From Symbiodinium natans (lineage: Eukaryota > Sar > Dinophyceae > Suessiales > Symbiodiniaceae): DNA of 64,000 nt. How positions within the stretch are numbered: the stretch's first letter is position 1; every line of letters starts with the position of its first letter. Under the pieces are notes generated by a model. The model was not told where the DNA came from, did not search any database, and was given only the letters and a program-made list of their open reading frames with translations. The DNA lies in NCBI GenBank assembly GCA_905221605.1, contig CAJNDS010002471.1, positions 80,001 to 144,000 on the forward strand, read 5' to 3'. This document shows, in pieces, positions 30,378 through 42,050 of this stretch. A program made the translations under genes and the position numbers.

Positions 30378-30461
30378 CAGTATTGGAACTACAGGGCGGC
30401 ATCCCAATTCACCAGCCGATCCGACAGGACATCCAAAGGAAAGGTTGAGATCTCAATGATA
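30378..30461 (+). CDS. Putative exon ending at a telomeric donor
   Basis: Twenty-eight codons, phase 0 at both ends: QYWNYRAASQFTSRSDRTSK and GKVEISMI. The acceptor is CATCCCCCAG and the donor ATA|GTTTAGGGTTTAGGG. Function is unknown. Confidence 0.5.
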
Positions 30462-31380
30462 GTTTAGGGTTTAGGGTTTAGGGTTTTTTGCCACAGGGTT
30501 TAGGGTTTAGGGTCCCCAATGTGCCCAGCAAGGGCTTTCTTGCATGCTTTTGCCCTATAAAGGTTCCTTGCGGGTTCCACGCTCTGTGCAGGGGCTGGGA
30601 CTGCGGGGCTTAACCAGGATGCTCGCGCAAGTCGAGCTTGCATAGCCCCAGAAATCGTGCAGCAAATGGTCCGAGTCGGTAGAAGCTATGGTCACAAGTC
30701 GAACCAAAGACATGCAAAAATAGAAGAAGCCAACAACCCGACACACGTTCGCCTTCTTTGCATCTGGGTTGCGACTTTGACCACTTCGTCCTCGCCGTAC
30801 CATTTGCCGCCGCGTTTGCCCTCGACCTGGGCTCTGCGACCCACTTGAGGATTCAGGGTTTAGGGTTTAGGGTTTAGGGTTTAGGGTTCAGACTATGAGG
30901 GTGATCAGGGTCATGAGGGGTAATGAGGGTAATCAGGGTGATGAGGGTCATGAGTGATGAGGGTTTAGGGTTTAGGGTGGCTTAGGTGCAAAGGCACTCG
31001 CCGGCTCCTGTCTCATGATTCATTTCGGGGGCGACAGCCGGCCAATCCGGGCAGGGTTTAGGGGTTTGGGGTTTAGGGTTTAGGGTTTAGGGTAGCTGAG
31101 AAGATCACGGCTAGCACGAGCAGCAGTGAGAAGGTGGCGAAGCAAGCTCTAAGCTACTGTCCAAGCGCAAGGAGTTCGCAACGCAGGCATGGACCCTCCT
31201 CATTTTCCTCTCTCCCCAGACCACCGGCAAACCAAATATTCACGTGAAGGCAGCCAGCTGAAGCACAAACATATGACAGGGTCAAGGTGCATGCGCGTGC
31301 GTTTGAGGGTTCGGAGTGTGCGGAATAAAGATCCGAAACCCTAACCCTAAACCCTAAACCCTAAACTCTCAACCCTAAAC
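30462..31380. other. Stretch with telomeric pieces and one exon candidate
   Basis: It holds TTTAGGG pieces at 30462-30515, 30856-30888, 30961-30978 and 31062-31093. A degenerate GATGAGGGT/AATCAGGGT tract lies at 30897-30965, and CCCTAAA at 31337-31383. A plus frame after 31093 (VAEKITASTSSSEK) starts at a telomeric acceptor but lacks a matched partner. Confidence 0.5.
30752..30826 (-). CDS. Putative exon downstream of a telomeric array
   Basis: It begins at GAGCCCAG|G and reads VEGKRGGKWYGEDEVVKVAT and QMQRRR. The KWYGEDEV motif resembles a Tudor-like barrel strand, but this is weak. A CCCTAAACCC tract ends about 25 bases before the acceptor on the minus strand. The 3' edge is approximate. 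Confidence 0.5.
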
Positions 31381-31456
31381 CCTTAAATCGCCATCCTCCA
31401 GGGCCCCCTGCGTGCACCTGGCCGCGGTTGTAGTTGACGTTGGTGACTTTGCCAGC
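31381..31456 (-). CDS. Putative exon, Gly-rich
   Basis: Twenty-five codons plus one base: AGKVTNVNYNRGQVHAGGPG and GWRFK. The acceptor is CTTGGGCCAG|G and the donor AAGG|GTTTAGGG at the edge of a telomeric array. Function is unknown. Confidence 0.5.
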
Positions 31457-31667
31457 CTGGCCCAAGGGACGATTTTTTCACAGAGGCTCCCCAAAGCACA
31501 GGCTTGGGGCTTTAGGGTTTTAGGGTTCAGGGCTTTAAGGGGTTAGCAACCCAGAAGCGTGACAACCGACCCGATCGATTTTGAAGGTGGATGGCCTCCC
31601 CGTCCTCCAAGCCAACGCCGCCTCCGAACAATCCGAAGCCCGTGAATAACCTGCAGGAGAAGGAAGA

Positions 31668-31966
31668 GGAGGAGTGGGAGGAGGAGGAGGAGGAGGAGGA
31701 GGAGGAGGAGGAGGAGGAGGAGGAGGAGGAGGAGGAGGAGGAGGAGGAGGAGGAGGAGGAGGAGGAGGAGGAGGAGGAGGGAAGGAGGAGGAGGAGGAGG
31801 AGGAGGAGAAGGCGGAAGGAGGAGGAGTTCTGATGAGGAGGAGTCTGATGAGTCCCAGGAGGAGGAGTGGGATGAGTGGGAGGAGTTCGAGGAGTGGTGG
31901 GAGGAGTGGGAGGAGTGGGAGGAGTGGGAGGAGTGGGAGTGGGAGTGGGGGAGTGGGGGCGGGAGT
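31668..31966 (+). repeat. GGA/GAG trinucleotide expansion grading into GGAGGAGTGG
   Basis: About 160 bp of almost pure GAG repeat, then GGAGGAGTGG-type units to about 31966. One strand is entirely purine. It lies in frame with nothing I can support; the long Glu, Gly or Ser frames are products of the repeat. Confidence 0.5.
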
Positions 31967-32288
31967 GGGACTTCAAAGAGACGACCAGTGCAACGTCCCA
32001 AATCCCAAGCCCCTAAACCCAAACCCGAAGAGAAGTGCAACACCCAAAAACCTGAAACCCCAAGACCCAAACCGAAGATCAGCGCAAAGTCCCAAAACGC
32101 TGAAGCCCAAAACTTTTTGGGCTTGAGCTTTAGGTTTCCTAAAGCTAAACTTAAGCTCCCAACTACCCATATGAAGTGGCCGCCCTAAGCAGGTCAGAAG
32201 ACCCGACTGCACACTGCCCAAAGTACATGAACCCTAAACCTAAACCCTAAACCCTAAACCCTAAACCCTAAACCCCTAAACCCTAAAC
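31967..32288. other. Spacer with decayed telomere-like words
   Basis: CCCAAA and CCCTAAA variants recur (31990-32110), then a CCCTAAA array (32230-32288) abuts the exon at 32289. No gene was recognised at 32110-32225. Confidence 0.5.
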
Positions 32289-32622
32289 CCTACAATCGAC
32301 TCGCATGAGCACAGGTGCCCGCTGTCGGCAGGCTGAACGACGGGGCCCTTGGACCTGGGTGCTGGGAGAGCGCGCGTTGCGCGCTGAAGCTTTGGCGAGA
32401 TTTTTGGATGGGATTATTGGGCATGGCTTCTGCTTTCGGGCTTCAGCGTTGTGTAAGTAAGGCACTTGAGATGGAAATCTTCTCAGAAAATGATCGGGAA
32501 GGCGTAGCCATAGCAAGTCGTAGCCGGTCTGATGCAAGTACAGCAGGGGGGTGAGAGCTTCAAAGGCTTCGAGACTGAGTAGTTTGAGCTCCGAGGCTGA
32601 CTTCAAGGATGATATAAGGGGA
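32289..32622 (-). CDS. Two-exon piece with telomeric donor and flanking arrays
   Basis: Exon 32622-32466 reads LKSASELKLLSLEAFEALTP, then LLYLHQTGYDLLWLRLPDHF, and ends CAA|GTGCCT in phase 0. Exon 32354-32289 starts after CACCCAG|G, reads VQGPRRSACRQRAPVLMRVD and ends AGG|GTTTAGGG, phase 0. The first exon follows directly on a telomeric array (GGGTTTCAG|T). Function is unknown. The first exon is 52 codons with a leucine-rich helical look, which raises confidence. Confidence 0.5.
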
Positions 32623-32961
32623 CTGAAACCCTAAACCCTAAACCCTAAACCCTAAACCCTAAACCCTAAACCCTAAACCCTAAACCCTAAACCCTAAACC
32701 CTAAACCCTAAACCAAGGCGGCTTGGAGTTGCCCGGCACACCACAGGGCGTCGGCGCGTGCAGCCATCACTATAAGCCGAGGGTCACTTTCTGGACCATA
32801 TCGCCTTTGCCACGGCTCATCTTGTGCAAAGTTCACTGTTGAGTTCCGAAGGACACGTGTGTGTTGCAGGCTGCTGAGCTCCTCCTAAATCGCGACAGCT
32901 TGCAGCGGAAACTATGCCGTTGTGATGTTGGTGGAATAAAGCTTCAGAGCCTAGAGTCTCA
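32623..32961. other. Telomeric array and spacer
   Basis: 32627-32714 is a near-perfect CCCTAAA array. 32715-32961 has no supported feature. Confidence 0.5.
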
Positions 32962-33057
32962 CTAGATGCAACACCACGACTCCTTTGCAAACAGCTCGGC
33001 CCGGCCTGTCTTGATCTCTGTTTCCATCGACTTGTCCTCCACAAATTCGGCCCCAGC
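32962..33057 (-). CDS. Putative last exon
   Basis: Thirty-one codons and TAG after TTCTCGCAG|G: AGAEFVEDKSMETEIKTGRA and ELFAKESWCCI. Phase 0 at the start. Function is unknown. The upstream frame (about 33110-33060, HQAGPPRKEFSQ) may simply be the same exon without the splice. Confidence 0.5.
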   Translation of the reverse strand, partial: AGAEFVEDKSMETEIKTGRAELFAKESWCCI

Positions 33058-33308
33058 CTGCGAGAACTCCTTCCTCGGCGGTCCGGCTTGGTGCCTAAAC
33101 CCTCGGAGCGCCTTAAGGTGTAGCTTTGCAGTAGGTTTTGGAGGGACTGGGTTGCTTGCCCTACAAACTCTATACCCTTCAAGTGGCCTATGGCTGCTAC
33201 ATGCGCGAAAGTCAGAGCAACTGCCTGACACTGGGCCCAATCCAAGCAGCACGCTTTCCAGAAATGTTGCGTTCAGGGGCTTTTTGCTTTGGGTGAAGCC
33301 CTTGGTTA

Positions 33309-33409
33309 CCGAGATCTTCCAAAACCCCTCAATTAAGGCATATACCCTAATTCATAATAAGGATCCTTAGTATAAACTAGGTTATATTTTAATTAAGGGG
33401 TTTTGGAAG
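33309..33409. mobile_element. 110-bp palindromic element (copy 4), end replaced
   Basis: The left end is CCGAGATCTTCC. The right end stops at TTTTGGAAG and runs into a copy of the left flank: GAAGCCCTTGGTTA stands on both sides, a 14-bp duplication. Confidence 0.5.
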
Positions 33410-34125
33410 CCCTTGGTTATTCATGGCGCGGTCATTCCCCGGTCGTTTGGTGCCAGGAGTGCGCATGACGTAGTCTAACTGTTCTACTTAGCAGTGCAGA
33501 ATGCCCGTGGTGAGGGGCCTGCAGCGGCCAGCCTCTCACTGTAGCTCCGGGTTTAGGATTTCAAGCGCAGTTCTCGCACAAGTTGCAGAGCTTAGGAGCT
33601 GCTGGGTTCAGGTTCGCGGCACCACGTGCTATGAGACACAGGCAGCACGTGTCAAAACGAGCAGTCCAAGAAGTCGAAGGCTCAAGGATCTCGCGATCCG
33701 GAGGGCATCCAGGGCGGGAAGGCCTCAACTTTTCTGAGGTTGGGATCAGTAACACGCCCTGAAGTTCTCTAGAACTTTTCGGAGATGTTTAAGAGAGCTT
33801 GCTGAGGACTGGGTGCCTCGAGGGAAGTGAGGCAACATGAGGCAACCCACATGCAATAGCTCTCAAAAATTTTCGGGGATCAGTGTGACGAATAATGAGC
33901 GACTCAGCTGTTCAACCCCTAAACCCTAAACCCTAAACCCTAAACCCTAAACCCTAAACCCTAAACCCTAAACCCTAAACCCTAAACCCCAGATCGCATG
34001 CCAGGAGTTTCTCGTCAGTCACCAGGCTTTTTCAGGCTTCGGGGTTGAGACCTGTGGGGTTTTGGAGGGGGAAAACGTTGTTCAAGGGATGCCTTCGACT
34101 CCAGGCTCACCAGGCTTACCCCTGT

Positions 34126-34215
34126 TAGGGTTTAGGGTTTAGGGTTTAGGGTTTAGGGTTTAGGGTTTAGGGTTTAGGGTTTAGGGTTTAGGGTTTAGGG
34201 TTTAGGGTTTAGGGG
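34126..34215 (+). repeat. Telomeric array (TTTAGGG)n
   Basis: About twelve perfect units, then TTTAGGGGATT variants to 34250. No exon was found at its edges. Confidence 0.5.
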
Positions 34216-36010
34216 ATTCGGGTTTAGGGGATTAGGGTTTAGGGGACTAGGGTGATTTGAAGCACGTTAGACGTAGTCCCCTGCAGCTTCGGTGCCTCGA
34301 GCGACCAGGACGTCGCCACGACTCTTGAGGTCCTTCATCGCCCGCCGCTTGCATTGGTTTTGGCTTCCTGGAGGCAAGGTTGGGGGCCCTGAGCCCTGAA
34401 ACCTTGTTTTGCCAGAGGGCTCTCTTACGGCCCCAAACCCTGCAGTATTACAGACCCCGAACCCTAATTTCTTGAAGACTTAAACGCACAGGCCCACAGT
34501 CGGAGTCCTAGAGCGGGTTCTAGGGTCATTCACGAGTTTTCTTTGGGCTCCCTCTGAGGTTTCGGCGAAAATTCTGGCAGCTTCAGGAGATCACTGAAGC
34601 AAGAGAGACTCCACACTCCACACCCCACACGCTCGGCATCGCAGTGCGGGGGTCACGCCGAGAGCGCAGCGGTCATCAGGACACTCATGGCAATGATGCG
34701 TGCCATCTCCCGCCAATTCCCCCCCCCCTCCCTCCCACACCCCCCGGTGAAAAGTGACAGGCTGGCTGCAACCCGCTTCAAGGTGGGCACATATGGCTGC
34801 ATCGTCATCCGGCCCTAACTAAACCCTGACACCCAAGCCTTACAACCCGTTTGCCTGAGTAGTTCTGCGCTCTGAGATTTTGTGTGACCACCTGAGACGG
34901 ATTCAGGAACTGCACCCGGATGCCGTCTTTCCGCAAGTGTGCTACCCGAGATTATGCCCGAGGCAGTCTCCGAGGCGGGGGTGTGAACAAGTAGGCACCT
35001 GGCTCCGAAGTCGGGCCCCTTTGCTATGCGTTGTCGCAGCTTCTTGCCGCGTCATGTGCGTATTCGTGTTCCGAATCGGAGCATCACGCACCGGCGTTCG
35101 CAGACAGGCAGCAAAATCAGATGGTTAAGAAAAATGCAGGGAGATTCAACCACATCTTCACATAGTGGTGGCTGCAACCGCCAGACTCGTTTATCTAACG
35201 ATGGGCAAATGATCTCTTGCCTTCTAGAGCGCCTGCTTTCTGCATCCGATGTCGTCTGGGCCGAAGTCAGGGAGACGGTGCTCAAAAAAAATCGTGATCG
35301 TGGAGACACGAATGCCGTGCGCTGATGTTTTGGCTGCTTGGCACGCTGTCTTGCGTTTGCTGCTTCTGCTTCCATTGCTTCCAGCTGGATGGCTTTGCGC
35401 CACCTTCTTCGTTGACCCGAAACTTTGCTCTATGACTTCAGAGGGATCGCACAAGCAGCCCTCCATCCGAACGCAGTAAGCCCAACCCCCCCCCCCCCCC
35501 AACGGAGCGCACTGCCTGGCCATCCAATCTCGGCCCACGACCTTCAAAGAACACCCAGCAGGCTGTGGGGATCTAATTTCATGAGAGTTTTGCGGTTCCG
35601 CCCCGTGTTCGGTTGCCTCCTTGTTCATATTCCGCTATATAGCCCGCGATACAGCCGTGATTAGCGATTTCGCTAATGACGGCTGTATCAGCCGTCTATT
35701 TCTAGATGTAATATGCAAACTCATCTATTTTTCGAGGTAATCGGCGTGCGGGGGTTTCCGGGCCACTCTCTTTATCTAATTCCTCGACCCGAAGCATGCT
35801 CAAGTTCGGCTATAGATGTTCAAGTTCAAGCTTAGAAGCTGCGAAGGGTTTGGGAGGGCTTCAGCCTAAGCAGCCCCCAAGGGGCCGTGCCTATGGGTTT
35901 TTTTACTTCAGCAACTGAAGCCCACAAATCCAGCCTGGCAGCTTAGTTGGGCCGAAGTTCGAAACCCTTAAGTGCCGAGTGCTGACTACGAAGTGGCAAC
36001 AAAGGCCTGC

Positions 36011-36080
36011 CAGACGTGGCGACATTGCAGGCCGGGCGGATCTTACTGCCCCAGAAGTGGTCCACGACTGCTTGGAAGTC
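36011..36080 (-). CDS. Putative exon
   Basis: Twenty-three codons plus one base: DFQAVVDHFWGSKIRPACNV and ATS. The acceptor is CCACTGCAG|G and the donor TCTG|GCAGGC, a GC donor. All three forward frames nearby are open too, so strand rests on amino-acid plausibility. Confidence 0.5.
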
Positions 36081-37284
36081 CTGCAGTGGCCATGTTACCT
36101 TTTGCATTCCACCACCAAAAAAACCAAAGGCCGAACCAGGATCAGGGCACAACTTAGCTTCTCAGACTTTACAGCCATGCACCTGAAACACTTGTATCAC
36201 TTGTAGCCCTGCCGTTTGGGGGCCCATTTCCCTGTTGCCAAGAACAGCGATTCAGCCAGTTCGGCTTCCGTGCCAAAGCTCCAAAGTTCTGATCCCTCTT
36301 CACCCGGAGAAAGAGAATGCTAAGGAGCGTTGCACCTAAACATCCCAAACTCTTGTGCCCATAGCGCCCCCAACCAGAGAGCTGGCGCGCTCCTCTGGCA
36401 CCACACCGTCGCAGTAGTTCTCCTCAGGCGTGGAGCACCACTTGAGCTACCCGCGAATTCAGCAAGGCAATCGCAGTTCTTAAGGTTGCTAACCCTAAAC
36501 CCTAAACCCTAAACCCTAAACCCTAAACCCTAAACCCTAAAGTCTGCAAGCGCTGCCATCACTAAAGGACTGCATCCGAGGGTCCACATACTCGCGGACT
36601 TCCTGGGTCATCTTCAGGCGGACACCAAAACCTTGTTGAGTTGTCTCAAGGGTCCAAGGGTTTCGGGTTGAGGGTGTAGAGTTTAGCGCATCTCAAGGGC
36701 ACGCTACTCCGACAAATCACATGGGGGACTTCAACGCCCATTCACCAAAAGTCTTCAGCGGGTGTGGTGTGGATCTTGATTTCAACGTGCTCCTTGACTA
36801 CCACTGCTGCACTGCTGACTCGATGGACACCTCCTTGACATCTGGTGCATGGCGATGCCTCGTAGCTAGCTTCTGCGCGGATCATCTCAAACTTGCCTTT
36901 TCTGCGAGCCTTCTGCTCCAGAACACCCAGGCCACACCAACGCAGAAACACCAGGACATCGCAAATCTGCACAAAGAAAAAGAAACCCTAAACCCTAAGC
37001 CCTAAACCCTCAACCTAAACCCTATACCCTAAACCATCCCTAAACCCTAAGGCCGAAACCCTGAACCTAAACCCTATACCCAAAACCATCCCTGAACCCT
37101 AAGCCCGAAACCCTAAACCTAAACCCTATACCCTAACCCCATACCCTAAACCCTAAGCCCTAAACCCTAAACCCTAAACCCTGCTCCGCCCTTCGCTCCC
37201 GAAAATGAATCGGCTTCTGGCGGCGAGTGTTCTGGCCATCCGCTCGCTTCCTCGAGGCGGCACCTGCGCGAAGTAGCTTAGGGT

Positions 37285-37316
<32 letters not shown>

Positions 37317-37317
37317 G

Positions 37318-37351
<34 letters not shown>

Positions 37352-38800
37352 GGTTAAGGGTTTAGGGTTTAGGGTTTAGGGTTACAAATCGTAGGCCGCA
37401 ACTCAGGCTATCACGTAGATCGCTTCAGATCACGCAGTGTATGTTAGTGGTTGTGCTGGTGGATAGATACCAGGAATAGCAAGACTGAATCATGATCATG
37501 GCGCTGGCGCTGCACAATTACTTCGGAAGCAGACATGCTAAATAAATTCGTCATGGTAGCTTTGCATGGCTAACGAATACTTCGTTCGCGCCAATTGCTG
37601 TAGCAAGATTTTGATATGTCATTTTAGTAGCAAGTCACACTTAGCACTTGATGCTTAACAATACCATTTAGTGTTTATTCAAGCATATCGCATATGGAGT
37701 AACTAGGCATCCAGACTATATTGTCGATAATAGTTCATGGTAATAGGAACTGATGCAACTAATCTTTGGTGCTTAAAAGTTTGAACTTATTGTCGAACGC
37801 TCGGGACTTGGGGGCTCGCGGAGGGAACGCGGCCCGGAGCTACCGTTCAGAAGCCACAGGGCTGGAACAGCACCACGCGCAAGGAGGCAAATCAGGATGG
37901 GAACGTCTTATTCTAAGGCCCCAAACGCTAATGCCGTACAAACCAGGGGAACGTTGACACGTTGTCAGCCAGTGGGGCTCCATAGTTGCCTCGAGATGGG
38001 GCCAGAAGCAGGCGTCCTGAAGGCTCCATGGTCAACAGCACCTCAGCCTGCCAAAGGATGCCAAACGGGCTAGGTTGAGCCCAACTCGACTGTAGAAACC
38101 GCGGGTAGGGGCAGTTTTTTTTGCCTTGGTCTTGGTGGACTTTTTTTTTTTCAGCCTCCTAATTTGGGCTCAGCTTCCCGGGGCCCCCGTTGCCACTTCA
38201 AGCATCTTTAGGGAGTAGGTGCCCACACGCTGGTAGAAATTTCAAAACTCAGCACCAAAAGCTCCTCTAAGCTTTCCTAGACAGCAGATTTAAAGTTGAA
38301 GAGGTTTGGAATCAAGTCCTTCAACTAGTCACACTAGTCCCCCTCTCTCAGAAGCAGCCAGGATGAAAGCCGCCAACCTCCCATCCTCTCAACCCGGCCC
38401 GCATCCGTGGCCTTCTTCTCGTGCCTGAGACCCAGGGTTTTCGAAGTTTAGGGTTTAGGGTTTAGGGTTTGGGGTTTGGGGTTTGGGGTTTAGGGAAACA
38501 GCATGGACACTGCCGGACTTCCCCAAAGCCACCGGAGCCCAGCGTGCTTGCGGCTAGGGTCCGCTTTGGGGTTTCAGGGCCGCAATGGAATGGCTGCGTG
38601 CTTTGACCATACGGATTCGAAAACCCTAAACCCCAAACTCTTAACCCTTAAACCCTAAAAAGACGGCCTGCATCTTCAGCTGCAAGTCCCCGCTGAATGA
38701 TCCCTGTCCCAACACCAAAAATGACACACAACGTAGCGGAAAAATGACCTCTAGCACACTCCAGTGACAACCAACACTTCTGTGATGAGACCGTCAGCCC
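36081..38800. other. Long stretch, mostly without supported features
   Basis: A telomeric array lies at 36489-36540. Variant units (CCCTATA, CCATCCC, CCCGAAA) fill 36984-37182. TTGAGGG units lie at 37281-37355, then TTTAGGG. 37390-37760 is AT-rich with no repeats. A plus frame 37206-37274 (MNRLLAASVLAIRSLPRGG) resembles a first exon with a leader peptide. TTTGGGG variants lie at 38445-38495. Confidence 0.5.
37281..37383 (+). repeat. Variant telomeric array TTGAGGG
   Basis: About ten TTGAGGG (GGGTTGA) units, one TTAAGGG, then three TTTAGGG. The variant is uniform over the tract. Confidence 0.5.
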
Positions 38801-38885
38801 TCATTTCATGACAAGGTGCTCGGCGCCCGAGAACTTGAGGTGCCACTCGCCATTCACCTTGCTGTGATGCAGATCCAAGTTTAGG
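38801..38885 (-). CDS. Putative last exon after a telomeric array
   Basis: One base then 27 codons and TGA: LNLDLHHSKVNGEWHLKFSG and AEHLVMK. The acceptor ATGTCAG|C lies just downstream (minus sense) of a CCCTAAA array at 38893-38930. Function is unknown; composition is convincing. Confidence 0.5.
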
Positions 38886-40172
38886 CTGACATTTAGGGTT
38901 TAGGTTTAGGGTTTAGGGTTTAGGGTTTAGCATGGCGGTGCGCACGGGCGATGAAGGTCTTCATACCATGAGTGCAGCATCTGTGCATTTACTGAGATGG
39001 AAGGTGCTGAGATGGAAGTTGCTGAAATGCTCAAGAAGTGCTGTGCAAAGCAGCGAACGCAAGATATGCAACGTATGGAAGTGATACGCAGTGTGCAATG
39101 TCGTCGTACATGTCATGTATCGAAAGGAGCCATGCATGTAAAGCCTGCCATGTGCACGGTGCATGACCGGCATGTACGTACTGTAGTGTCGTGTCCTAGA
39201 AGCACTAGCACCATGTCTTGCAATATACGATGCCAGTGTAGAGTAGACCCCAAGCAGCGGAAAGCTAGCTAACGAGCACTCCGATATCGAAACGCCCTTC
39301 CCTTTTAACGCGTCTGTGACGCCGAGCGATGCCTGCGGCCAACCGCGCATGGACGACTCTTAATGCGTCTGCTGTGTTGTGTTAACGACCGGGAGCAAAC
39401 AACAGGCGCTGCAATGCGAGACTGTGATTTCGACCCAAAAAGTGTGCCGTGCCTAGGCGAAAACCGCGGAACTAGGCCTCTCCTAGCACTCGAACCACAT
39501 GTGTCCACTACGCTGGAGGCGTCTATGTACTGCAATGTCACGTGAGACATGGTTGAGGGCACTGGCCTGCTTACGTCTGACACCCGAAGTCCTGAGCCCG
39601 TGAACAGCCAAACTTTATGACCTTCTGTGCAACTTGGCTTGGTGACGCCAACCTGAGAAGATAGTCTCTTGCAAAATCCCCTCCCACCGTCAGCACCCTC
39701 GCTCCAACTGCCCGGCGTCACCATCTGGCGCAGGCGAGCGGAAGCATCCGTGTCCTTCTTCTGCAGCGAGGGCTCGTGATAGCCCTCTGGCGCCAACACA
39801 CCTCATTCAACCAAAGCCTGGTTCTGTCAACCCTGCACTCAGCATCATGGATCATTCCGCCATCTTTCTGGTTCTCCCCCAACTAGTAGGATTCCTTTAT
39901 AATAGGACCCCCAGAAGGTACCCTCATTTTCGGAAACCCCCAGGCTTGATTTTCAGGATCCGAACATATCTAAACCCTAAACCCTAAACCCTAAACCCTA
40001 AACCCTAAACGTGCCAGGCCGCCGCCCCTCCACACAAAGAGGGTGCTGCCGCCACCCCCCGAGGAGGTCTCGTCTATCATCTCTGAGTCCTTAGACTAGA
40101 TGAGCAGCGGTCAATATGGTTTAGGGTTTAGGGTTTAGGGTTTAGGGTTACTTGTTAAGCTGAAGGACATGG

Positions 40173-40326
40173 ATGTTGGGGTTATCGTTTTCTGCGTGTT
40201 CCATATCGTTCTGCAGATCAAAACGCTCTTCCGCTAATTTCATACTAAGTCCCTACATCGCATGTAGTTGTCATCATGTTGGGGTTATCGTTTTCTGCGT
40301 GTCCCATATCGTTCTGCAGATCAAAA
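40173..40326 (+). repeat. Pair of 51-bp direct repeats
   Basis: The blocks 40173-40223 and 40276-40326 start ATGTTGGGGTTATCG and end CTGCAGATCAAAA. They differ at one base (GTTCC versus GTCCC) and lie 103 bp apart. Confidence 0.5.
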
Positions 40327-40588
40327 GCCACCAAACCATAAACTGATGTCCACGATAATCAAAGCTAATTTTGATGGTCGCTCAAATACTCCCCTTAGAA
40401 CCCTAAGGAAAAATCAAACTATTCCTTTGGGATTATATATAAATAAAATACAAAAGATCTCCTAAAGGGGGGCTATAGTAGAGGTCCAGGGCTTGGGAGT
40501 TTGGGCTCACTGGTTCAGCTTTCAAGCCTCAGGTCGGAGTCGGAAAGTGTGCTTGAGTGCCGAGGTTTTACTGGAACTTGCTGTTGGC

Positions 40589-40673
40589 CTTAGGGTTTAG
40601 GGTTTAGGGTTTAGGGTTTAGGGTTTAGGGTTTAGGGTTTAGGGTTTAGGGTTTAGGGTTTAGGGTTTAGGGT
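40589..40673 (+). repeat. Telomeric array between two copies of a short word
   Basis: About twelve TTTAGGG units. AACTTGCTGTTGGCCT stands on both sides (40576-40591 and 40679-40694), which marks it as an insertion with a target duplication of about 16 bp. Confidence 0.5.
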
Positions 40674-41338
40674 TCTGCAACTTGCTGTTGGCCTGAAGTC
40701 TTGACTTGAATACCCAACTGCGGACACTATATAGCTCCAACCCAAGTTTTATTCCTCCACTCAAATCCTTACCCTAAACCCTGAACCCTGAACCCTCAAC
40801 CCTAAACCGCTCAGTCCTTTATGCTGGAAGGGAGGGGGTGCTGTGGCCTGCGTTCGCGGCCACACAGTGGCCCAATCTCGAATAAGAATAATCATACTAA
40901 TGACAATAACAATAACAATAAGCATAATCACAATCACAATAGCAATAGCAAATAAAAAATAATCAAGATTAGAACAATAATGCTAACATAACGATAACAA
41001 TAACAATAAAGAAAAACAACAGTCATGTTTTCTTAGTTGCTGAGTTCATAAGCCCCAAAAATGTGCACTCTTTCCGTTCTATAGGGGACTATAGTATCCC
41101 AAAACGTGTCAAGTGTACTCACTCAGCTATTAACCTTTTGAAGCATGGGCTGAGGGTGGCCCCCAGCACACCTGAAGATTCTTGCAGGACCAGCGGGGGC
41201 CCATCGGGGCAGGGAGGGGGAGAAAAGCGGTTTAGGGTTTAGGGTTTGGGGTTTAGGGTTTAGGGCCTCTGGATCGACAGCGGACTGCATTCTCAAGAGC
41301 TATGCAGAGCTGCATCAAAGTTTTTGAAACACATGGGT

Positions 41339-41455
41339 AGTTGTCAAAAGTAGGGTTTAGGCTTAGGGTTTAGGGTTTAAAGTCTAGGGAGACACCCGAA
41401 ATACTAGGTGCCGTATTACATTTAGGGACCCCAAACGGGGCCATAATTTTGACAA
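41339..41455. mobile_element. GTTGTCAAAA-family element (copy 2) holding a telomeric insert
   Basis: Left end GTAGTTGTCAAAAG, right end CATAATTTTGACAACCACCC. Where other copies continue directly, this one has a short TTTAGGG stretch (41352-41380) just inside the left end. Confidence 0.5.
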
Positions 41456-41556
41456 CCACCCACATGCCACTCAGACGATGGGGCCTTAGCCCTGGAGCAT
41501 TCTTCTCCGAAAGCTTGGGGGGTCGAAAACCATTTGTGTCTCTCAAGTTGTCTCTA

Positions 41557-41666
41557 CCCAGATCTTCCAAAACCCCTTAACTAAGGAATATACCCTAATC
41601 TATACTAAGGATCCTTATTATGAATTAGGGTGTATACCTTAATTGAGGGGTTTTGGAAGATCTGGG
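41557..41666. mobile_element. 110-bp palindromic element (copy 5)
   Basis: The same fold-back sequence, with TA to the left and GTA to the right. Confidence 0.5.
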
Positions 41667-42050
41667 GTATGCTTGCGAGCTACAACCACTTTGAAGACGC
41701 AGAGCACAAAGCGCCGTGCACTACAGAACTGCCGACAGTCGAACAAGATGAGGCTTTTTGGGGAAACCCACTCCCGAGACACAAAACTGAATCAAGTACA
41801 GCTGGGTATTTCCCGAAATGGGGGGCACCCCTTTTATACCCCCAAATGGAATAGAACCCCCTTTCACGGACCCTTAAAAGGGGCACGCCTATTTTGGGAA
41901 ACCCCACGCTCGGAATTCGCTTGGTGGACGGTGGACAGGGCGCCATCTCGCCACGAGGCATATCCACCAACAGCATTCGATCGGCCTCCAAGAACAGCAG
42001 GGCAAGAATCTCAATGAAGAGGGCATGGATCGAAGCGTAACCGGTTGATC

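Larger units (their letters stand above)
33058..36010. other. Long stretch without a confident gene
   Basis: Arrays lie at 33918-33988 (CCCTAAA) and 34126-34215 (TTTAGGG, about twelve units). C runs lie at 34722-34735 and 35488-35502. A plus frame near 34880-34938 (LRRIQELHPDAVFPQ then GTGTGC) may be an exon. 35630-35695 forms an inverted repeat around CAGCCGT. The palindromic element at 33309 is listed separately. Confidence 0.5.
38886..41338. other. Stretch with open frames on both strands and an AT-rich microsatellite
   Basis: 38961-39800 has long frames on both strands with no splice logic. 39887-39943 carries a partial inverted-repeat element. Arrays lie at 39970-40010, 40120-40150 and 40589-40673. 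A 51-bp direct repeat occurs at 40173-40223 and 40276-40326. 40880-41020 is an ACAATA/AATAAC-rich tract. Confidence 0.5.

Noticed and set aside
31591-32126. Long Glu-, Gly- and Ser-rich open frames
   Set aside because: They are translations of a GAG trinucleotide repeat in several frames and have no splice or start logic.
38961-39799. Minus-strand frames of 129 and 164 codons
   Set aside because: No domain, no exon boundaries, and plus-strand frames of similar quality overlap them.
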